This document shows positions 57,526 through 64,000 of a stretch of 64,000 nt of DNA, piece after piece. Within the stretch, counting starts at the first letter, position 1, and each line of letters starts with the position of its first letter. The notes under the pieces were generated by a model. It had not been told where the DNA came from, made no database searches, and saw only the letters and a list, made by a program, of their open reading frames with translations. Made by a program: the position numbers and the translations under genes. This DNA is from [Phialemoniopsis] sp. UDSM-2020 (lineage: Eukaryota; Ascomycota; Sordariomycetes; Thyridiales; Thyridiaceae), in contig JAEILZ010000001.1 of assembly GCA_018873225.1 (NCBI GenBank), forward strand, positions 1,798,001-1,862,000, in the 5' to 3' direction.

Positions 57526-60456
57526 TCAAACAGACATGCGTCCCTCAGATGCCTCGAGGTCGCGAATGTACTTCACAAAGGTCTTCTTGTGTGCCTGGAT
57601 CAAAGTCAGCTAGATGGGCAGATATTTGCGAAAATACAGTGCTTACCATGCCAGCGTACTGGCCATCTCGCAGCACGCAAATATAACGCAGGCCAAGTTT
57701 GACAAAGCATTCATACACAAGATCCATAGGGGACCTGATATCCAATGCTACAGGTGCCTGGAGTTACTGGTTAGCAGCTGAAAGGGACAGATGCCTCGCT
57801 CGCCATGCAGACATACCGGATCAATGAAGGGGGTCAAGTCAGTGGGGTCCGAAGACCCATCGTCAGAATCGTCAATACTTGGAACGGGTGCCATGAGACA
57901 CAAACTGGTTTCTTCGTCTTCGAGATTATCGAGGGCGAATTCAAGGTCTGGAGCCGGGATCAATCCCACCAGCACATCGTTACGTATGATGGGTAGGCCG
58001 CCGTCGAGCTCTCCAGCCCGGTGAAGACCATCGAGTTTCTTCCGAAGGCTGGTTGCAGGCACCATAGGCGAGTTCGAGATATCGATCAACCTCTCCCGTC
58101 GGACGCGGGGCACAATGTCGGCAAGGTCTGATGTGAATACCGGCTTGCTCCTATTGCTTAGAAACGGGTATGAGTTCATATCAATCAAGAGATCCTAGAT
58201 CATGTCAGTAACCACATCCTCATCTACTACCCGCTAAAGTCCGACACTTACATAAACGCTGACAGGCTCAATCGCGTCTGCGGTCCATTTGGCCACAAGA
58301 ATCGCCAAAGAGAAAGGAAGAACATAGTCGAGACTCCCGGTGATCTCAAACAGAATGACAGCTAGCGTCACCGACAGCCTCGTGACGCCACACATGGTAG
58401 CACCAGCGGCAATGAGGCCGTACACTCCGGGCTGAATACATGTTGACTCGTCGACCAACGGACAGGATCCCCATATCCCCCAGTGTGGGAACTTCATCAC
58501 AACCCATTGCACCATATGACCAATGGTTCGGCCCATCAAGCCGCCCACTACCATGGACGGCACGTAAATACCAGCTGGCACTTTGATACCGAAGGTGATG
58601 ATGGTGAGCACCCCCTTGACAAGAAACGCGGATATCAATAGACCGAGAATCGCTGGAATCTCCTCGATGCTCTTTGGACAGATGCCAAGGTCGTCCAGGT
58701 TGTTGTCTCTCTCGTCACAGGGCGCTGCAAGGTTGTACAGGAGCTTGGCCACCGGTAGACTGGTCAGAACATTCCAGTAACCGATGAGCCCAGTGATAAG
58801 CGCCACGAGCACCACTTCCAGCAAAGGATACCTCTTGATGGCCGGGATGCGACGAAAAGTCTTGGCCCACTGCCGCGAAGCTTTGATAAAGATCGCTCCA
58901 GCAACACCACCCAGGATGCCAACGGCAATGAAGCTCACAAGCTCAAAGTATTCCCAGTCAACTGGGTATTGTACTTGGAACATGACGATCTTGTGAGTAC
59001 CGTAAGGGTTGAGGAATTTGAGTGTCAGGGCCGCCGTGATGCAGCAAAAGAAGGTCCTGAACAGGGTTTTGGCTGGAAAGAAATAGGACACTTCTTCGAG
59101 TCCAAACAGCACGCCTCCGAGGGGAGCACCGAAAGCGACTGTCACACCTGCCGCCGCTGCAGCAGATAGAATCTCTCGTCGCTTGGCATCGTTGCTGTCG
59201 TATTTGCGAAAGAGACGGCTGGCGATGTTTCCCACACAAGTCGCGATATGAACGAACGGTCCTTCTTTACCCAAGCTCAGACCGGAGGCAACGCTCAAAA
59301 CAAGTCCAACAGATTTGATAATGATGGTCTTCACGCCAAGAAACCCGTGAAGGACGAAGCCGCTGAGAATGACTCGGACTTCCGCTACACCACTGCCGGC
59401 TGCGGAGTAGTAGATCATTGGTGGCGAGGCCGGGACCTCTTCGACAAAGGCCCGTCTCGGGCTCACATTGGCACTCTCCTCCGGGCGGTCATCGGGGATC
59501 GGAATTGTGTCGGCGGCGAGGTTCTCGTCTAGAGTGCTCAGTCGATAGGCTGAGGGTACCACCGTCTTGGTAGTAAGAGTGAGCAGGCATGCAAGGCTGG
59601 AGAAAATGATGCAAGATAGGATGTAGATGCCATATTCGGACCACATCTCCCCAACAGGACTTCCGCTAAAGAATTCTCCCCATTCTCGCCAGTCAGTACA
59701 AGGCCCGTGGGGACAGCAGCTCTGCGATACAGTTAGTGTAATTCAGAAGTGCTATGCCTTGATCGACGATCATTGCAGAGTATTACCTTTTCAGTGAAAT
59801 ACCATTTCCCGGAGCAGTACCCGTACTTGTAGTCGAAAGCTGTGGCTTCTGAGATATCGATCAGGTAGGCGATCACGGCAACAACGAAGCCAACGAGCGC
59901 CGAGAGGATCCAGCCCTGTGCGCCGTCGAACAATATGTATACACGACCCCAGAAGTCCTTCCGGCTTCGGAGAGCCTTGACACGGTAGGCGTCTGCGATG
60001 CTGTCGTGCACCCAATCCGTCGAGGTAAACTGATCGTACCAAACGCGTTCATCCTGGGTGAAGGACGACTTGGACTCGGCTAGGGGATCTGGGCGATCAG
60101 AAAGTGCGTTGATCAAGCGTTGACCCCATGAGTTGGCGCGGCTATGGTGTCGAGTGCTCCTAGTGCTCCCTGGGAAGTTGTCAACAAACATGCGACGGAC
60201 ATCACGGCGGGCAGCCTGGAACGGTCATACCTGAGAAGCTGTGGCTCTGCGACAGGGTCGGGCGTCTAGATACATTATGAACGCTTGGAATGCGTATTCG
60301 GGCCCGGGGAGCTTGGAGAAGAGGTGAGCGCTCGTCGGGCTGCTCGGTTGCCGACTGTCGGCGGCTCATCATCGAAGCTGGTCGAGCTCGTTGTTGCGTT
60401 GGAGAGGGAGGGAGGGACAGCTGCGGACCGGTGGTGCTGGTACCATCCTCGGCCAT
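57526..60456 (-). CDS. CLC-family chloride channel/transporter with paired CBS domains
   Basis: Join complement(57526-57594, 57647-57757, 57817-58194, 58252-59721, 59787-60169, 60231-60456); 878 residues. An Arg/Ser-rich cytosolic N-terminus precedes the CLC core. Selectivity-filter motifs are GSGVAEV at 312-318 and GKEGPFVH, with gating glutamate E356, and PAGIYVPSMVVGGLMGR. Two CBS domains close the protein (REEL-like RRERLIDISNSPMVPATSL, and VALDIRSPMDLVYECFVKLG). The presence of the gating Glu suggests a Cl-/H+ exchanger or gated channel of endomembranes, as for yeast Gef1, or of the plasma membrane. The last exon is only 69 nt and ends EASEGRMSV. Start ATG 60456 is the first in frame. 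Confidence 0.93.
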
Positions 60457-61345
60457 CTTGGCCGAAGTGTCGGGTTCGCGCGAGATATTTGGATCGGGCT
60501 GTCCCTGCAAACAGCCCTACTGGGATGGTTTGAAGAGGGTTATGAGGCAGACGCAGGAAGACGCCGGTTGTCCGGGGTGTTGGTGAGGGGAAACTGCCGG
60601 TGGTGGTGGAGAGATTCGTGGATGCACGGGATTTACCTAGTCCTGGGGTGGTGGAGACAAGTGGACAAGAGGTTGCGCTTGGCGACAAGAGTCATTTGCC
60701 AAAACAAGATAGCTAGCAAGTCTGATCATCTCCAGAGCAGCTGCCTGTGTTCACTTGAGAGTGCGAGGAATAAAGCGTGGCTTGCCAAAGCAGCCTTGGG
60801 CTGGGCAGAGGGCAGTTGTGATCACGACAACAAGCACACGTGAACAACCCAAAGGCTAGTGGTGGTCTCACCACCCATCCTTGTGAGATTTCTTCAGCAA
60901 ATGAGAAGTAGAGGGTGGCATTCCGCCATGCAGTAGGGTTCGGCAGGTCGGATGAGTAGTTTGAAATCGACCATGTCCTTGTATGGGGTGCAATACTTAC
61001 TCGGATTGGGACAATAGAATTTAAACCCAAGCACAAAATACGAGGTCGAGTGGTTCCAAAGCCGTTGCCGCTGTCAAAACAAATGGAACGCCCGATGAGA
61101 TCATCGGCTCTCCAGATTAGGGGACCTATCACTGATACGACCATCTGATCCGCACCGACACAAGCGCCATCGGCTGTCCTATCTTAGCGCTGTTGGCGAT
61201 TAAAAACGTCGCAAAATGCCCAGGATTTAACACCACACCTCATGCAGCACCACGCATCCATAAGTGGGGCCGTACAGGCGACTCACCACCCACGACAACA
61301 CGGGGGACCCGAGATATGAGGACCAACTAGGCAGAACCTATAGCC
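60457..61345. promoter_or_regulatory. Divergent promoter region (CLC channel / NRDE-2)
   Basis: 889 bp between divergent genes. It contains a near-perfect palindrome at 61092-61107 (CCGATGA-GA-TCATCGG), which is also an everted CCG-N10-CGG. ORFs up to 150 codons overlap here without domains. Confidence 0.5.
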
Positions 61346-64000
61346 ATGGCACCAGGCCACGGGGGTAGATTGGACAGACCTGTCGACCTGCCATCTCGTT
61401 CATCCAGGCACACGCACTCCCATCGTCACCGCTCTCACCGAGATCAAAGATCTGATGAGAGGAGACGGAGCTCACACGATGGTCGAGAGACGCGGGATCA
61501 CTCTCGTCCTGCCCAGGATCAGCGAACAGAACGCCCCAGTGTCGCCAAGCAGCAGCTTGTGAAGTATGAAGATCCACTTACCAAGCTCGGCACAAGTCAA
61601 GACGACGAGCCGCTGTATGTCGTCGATAATCGTGGTGACCCGCTCATTGTGAGATACGGGACGAACGACCGTTCAAAGGTACCAGAGTATCGCCGATCGG
61701 GCCGCGGACAAGTCCTTGGTGCTCGAGGCTACTTGCATGTGAGCCGCGATGGCGCCCGGGAGACATTCTTGCTCAGAGGCCCTCGCGACTCAGGGTCCAT
61801 ATTTCGTGACAAAAACAACCCTCTTCTTCTCAAGGCGGCTCAGGCCAGAAGCAAGCGCATAAGGCCTCAAGCAGTTTCAAGTGACCATCAGGACTCTTCC
61901 GTTGACCAAGAGTATATCCCCCTTGGTCCTTCCCGCAAGAGGAAGAGGGACAATGAGGACGACCCTGTCTCTTCCACGGATGACGAGAGCAGAGCATATA
62001 GATCTATCCAAAGCAAGCGAAAAGAGGAGCCCTCTGACAGCGAGCTTGAGTATGATAGCGATACTGCTCTCCTCGATCGACAGCATCAACCCCAAGAACT
62101 TGATCCTTTGAAGAAGAGATCCATCGACTTATCAAGGACAACTAAGGAGCACCCAGAGGACATCGGCTCCTGGCTTGAACTTGTGAAAATACAAGACGAG
62201 CTCCTCCTGGATGCCGATCGGGATCTAACTAGGGCTGAAGTGCAGAGTCTGGCTGACATCAAGCTATCCATGCTTCAAACTGCCGTCAAGCATGCCCGAT
62301 CAGCTACAGATCGTGAGGTGGTTCTTCTTCAGCTCATGAGAGAAGGGTCGAAGATATGGGATTCGAAGACGTTGCGCCATCGGTGGCAAGACGTAACTAA
62401 AGAAAACCCAGAAAGCTTTGGTCTATGGAGGTCTCGGCTCGATTTTGAGGTGTCAAACTTGACTACCTTCACATATGAGAGCACAAAACAATTCCATCTC
62501 GACAAGCTGCGGCTACTAAGAGAGCAGCTGGCGACGAAATTAGCAGACCCTAGATCTGAAGCAGCAAACGTCTGTGGGCAACTCATATATGTGTTCCTCA
62601 GAACTATGCGCTTCATGCAAGACACAGGATTCTCCGAAATGGCAGTGGCCGCTTGGCAGGCTCTTTTGGAACTCACTTTTGCGAGACCGCCGTCTATGAG
62701 CAATGCGAGTCTGGAGGACATGAAGCAGAGTTTGAAAGACTTTTGGGACGGCGAGATCTTGCGGATAGGCGAGGATAATGCCAAAGGCTGGGCATTCCAT
62801 GCTGACACCGGCAATCCTCCTGATGTTCCTGACTCTGTCTTCGCTGAGGCTGGGGAAACCCCTCATACAAGGGACGTATATAAAGCATGGGCCGTCACCG
62901 AACAACGCCATGCTTGCAAGTCGACACTCCCGGGTCGTACACTCGATGATGGTAGCGATGTTGACCCTTTCCGGGTAGTCATGTTCACGGACATCGAGGA
63001 GCTCCTCTTTGCCGTACCAGCTCCGCTTCTGCCAGAAGTCAAGTCACAGCTCATCGACGCATTCTTACTCTTCTGCCAACTGCCACCGGCTTTCAATGTG
63101 GACGACCTCACGAAAACAGCATGGCTTGATCCCTTCATCTTTACTGCATCCTCACCTGGCTCGGAGATCTCACGCAGAGATACGACTGAGATATTGCCGA
63201 CCAATGATCGGAGGGAGCCAGACTTTGCTCTCGATGGAGTGAGAGGAAGGATCACTGCCGATATTCTCTTTGGCCGTCCGCACTGGTTTGACTATTTCGG
63301 CGGCGCAGCGTCAACGTCAAGGACCGAAAATGCCTCGATCCCTATAACTTTCCCGTCAACAGTTGTGAAGCAGCTCGCCCGCATCTTCCATGTTGCCGAA
63401 CTCGCCGAGTACAGCCTCGCACTAGAGTACGCAAGAGACCCTTCAGGTATCAAGAAAGCGGCCCGAGCCCTGATCAAGCTTTCCCCGTCGAACGTTGGTC
63501 TATACAATGCATACGCGATTGCCGAGCATCAAAATGGGAATCACGACGTGGCTGAGAAAGTGCTTGCATCAGCCACGAGCCAAAAGCTGGGGGCAGATTC
63601 GAGCAGCAGCCTCACGCTATGGCTGACCTGGACTTGGCTAGATCTGGAGGCAGTAGGCAAGATCGATGCGCTAAGGAGACTGTGCGCATCCATGGACGAG
63701 GCCCCGGCATCTACAGGTGACGATACTCAGCAACATATCACCCCTTCCCAGCTCCTCAAGACCAGGCAGAAGATCGCTTCGTTGCGCGACCATCAGCTCG
63801 CGACAGGTAATCCAGCCCTGGCCGCCCACGCAGCCCAAGTCTACACTTTGCTCGAGTACCTCACGGCCGAAGGCGGCGCGGAGCCCACCTCTGCCGCGCA
63901 GGGCAACATATCAGCGGCACTGTCCTCCATCGACACCTTCACAGGGGAGCTCGCCGCGCGAGGCCACGCCCAGGGCGCCGCCCACGAGCGCCTCCTGCAG
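61346..64000 (+). CDS. NRDE-2 family RNA-surveillance protein (5' part; runs off the window)
   Basis: One open frame of 885 codons from ATG 61346 to the last base, with no stop; the C-terminus lies outside. The start is His/Arg/Ser-rich (SSRHTHSHRHRSHRDQRS). Residues about 85-170 carry the conserved block LYVVDNRGDPLIVRYG, GYLHVSRDGARETFLLRGPR. A bipartite basic stretch (RKRKRDNEDD, SKRKEE) suggests nuclear location. From about 265 the NRDE-2 HAT/TPR-like repeats begin (EDIGSWLELVKIQDELL, WQDVTKENPESFGLWRSRLD, RDVYKAWAVTEQRHA). Members include fission yeast Nrl1 and human NRDE2, which act with the helicase Mtr4/Mtl1 in nuclear RNA decay, splicing and, in worms, nuclear RNAi. No intron is needed in this part. 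Confidence 0.92.
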   Translation, partial: MAPGHGGRLDRPVDLPSRSSRHTHSHRHRSHRDQRSDERRRSSHDGRETRDHSRPAQDQRTERPSVAKQQLVKYEDPLTKLGTSQDDEPLYVVDNRGDPLIVRYGTNDRSKVPEYRRSGRGQVLGARGYLHVSRDGARETFLLRGPRDSGSIFRDKNNPLLLKAAQARSKRIRPQAVSSDHQDSSVDQEYIPLGPSRKRKRDNEDDPVSSTDDESRAYRSIQSKRKEEPSDSELEYDSDTALLDRQHQPQELDPLKKRSIDLSRTTKEHPEDIGSWLELVKIQDELLLDADRDLTRAEVQSLADIKLSMLQTAVKHARSATDREVVLLQLMREGSKIWDSKTLRHRWQDVTKENPESFGLWRSRLDFEVSNLTTFTYESTKQFHLDKLRLLREQLATKLADPRSEAANVCGQLIYVFLRTMRFMQDTGFSEMAVAAWQALLELTFARPPSMSNASLEDMKQSLKDFWDGEILRIGEDNAKGWAFHADTGNPPDVPDSVFAEAGETPHTRDVYKAWAVTEQRHACKSTLPGRTLDDGSDVDPFRVVMFTDIEELLFAVPAPLLPEVKSQLIDAFLLFCQLPPAFNVDDLTKTAWLDPFIFTASSPGSEISRRDTTEILPTNDRREPDFALDGVRGRITADILFGRPHWFDYFGGAASTSRTENASIPITFPSTVVKQLARIFHVAELAEYSLALEYARDPSGIKKAARALIKLSPSNVGLYNAYAIAEHQNGNHDVAEKVLASATSQKLGADSSSSLTLWLTWTWLDLEAVGKIDALRRLCASMDEAPASTGDDTQQHITPSQLLKTRQKIASLRDHQLATGNPALAAHAAQVYTLLEYLTAEGGAEPTSAAQGNISAALSSIDTFTGELAARGHAQGAAHERLLQ

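Noticed and set aside
1..64000. Transposons, RIP-degraded repeats, CRISPR arrays, secondary-metabolite core genes
   Set aside because: No transposase, reverse transcriptase, terminal repeats, AT-rich RIP blocks, spaced direct repeats, PKS or NRPS sequence was seen. The beta-ketoacyl synthase is a stand-alone FabF-type enzyme, not part of a PKS.

Overview
The window is 64 kb of nuclear DNA from a filamentous ascomycete, most likely a Sordariomycete. Genes carry 50-90 bp GT-AG introns with CTAAC/CTGAC branch sites. The gene set is also typical of these fungi: a Zn2Cys6 regulator, HAP5, a Mei2-like protein, an NRDE-2 homologue, a GPI-type GH16 protein and a fungal CLC channel. I see no bacterial operon, transposon, rRNA, tRNA or CRISPR array. 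Most proteins can be spliced into complete, in-frame models, and exon joins are given for each gene.

Layout. 1-7.6 kb has no supportable gene. 7.6-12.6 kb holds a TMEM223/Mrx15-like mitochondrial protein divergent from the pyruvate dehydrogenase E3-binding protein PDX1, then a class III CoA-transferase. 12.6-16.2 kb is empty. 16.2-20.6 kb holds a Zn2Cys6 transcription factor tail-to-tail with an intradiol ring-cleavage dioxygenase. 22.4-25.3 kb is an OPT oligopeptide transporter. 26.7-30.5 kb holds mitochondrial beta-ketoacyl-ACP synthase (CEM1 type), the complex III chaperone CBP3 and dihydrofolate reductase. 31.0-34.9 kb is a TPR protein of the YPP1 type. 35.8-38.1 kb is RIX1, followed by a WW-domain protein and a GH16 protein. 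42.4-43.3 kb is FCF2, and 44.6-45.7 kb is HAP5. 46.1-48.7 kb is exocyst SEC15 and 50.4-53.1 kb is a 12-exon Mei2-like gene. 53.7-56.6 kb is an SLP1-type SUN protein, 57.5-60.5 kb a CLC chloride channel, and 61.3-64.0 kb the 5' part of NRDE-2, which runs off the window.

The most notable result is an RNA gene that a protein-only annotation would miss. The single FCF2 intron is 232 bp, about four times the local norm. It contains a box C/D snoRNA with a C box, a D box, a short terminal stem and an 11-nt guide directly upstream of the D box. The guide is antisense to helix 69 of the large-subunit rRNA. The fifth-nucleotide rule places 2'-O-methylation on the A equivalent to yeast 25S A2256, the snR63 target. 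A ribosome-assembly gene therefore appears to host a ribosome-modifying snoRNA.

Other structural points are a 481-bp GC-AG intron cutting the zinc cluster of the transcription factor, a 14-nt microexon in HAP5, a Mei2 RRM split over exons as short as 18 nt, CCAAT boxes in front of HAP5 itself, and a long hairpin upstream of RIX1. Several genes serve mitochondria (PDX1, CEM1, CBP3, the TMEM223-like protein) and two serve ribosome assembly (RIX1, FCF2). I see no evidence that these are clustered by selection rather than by chance.
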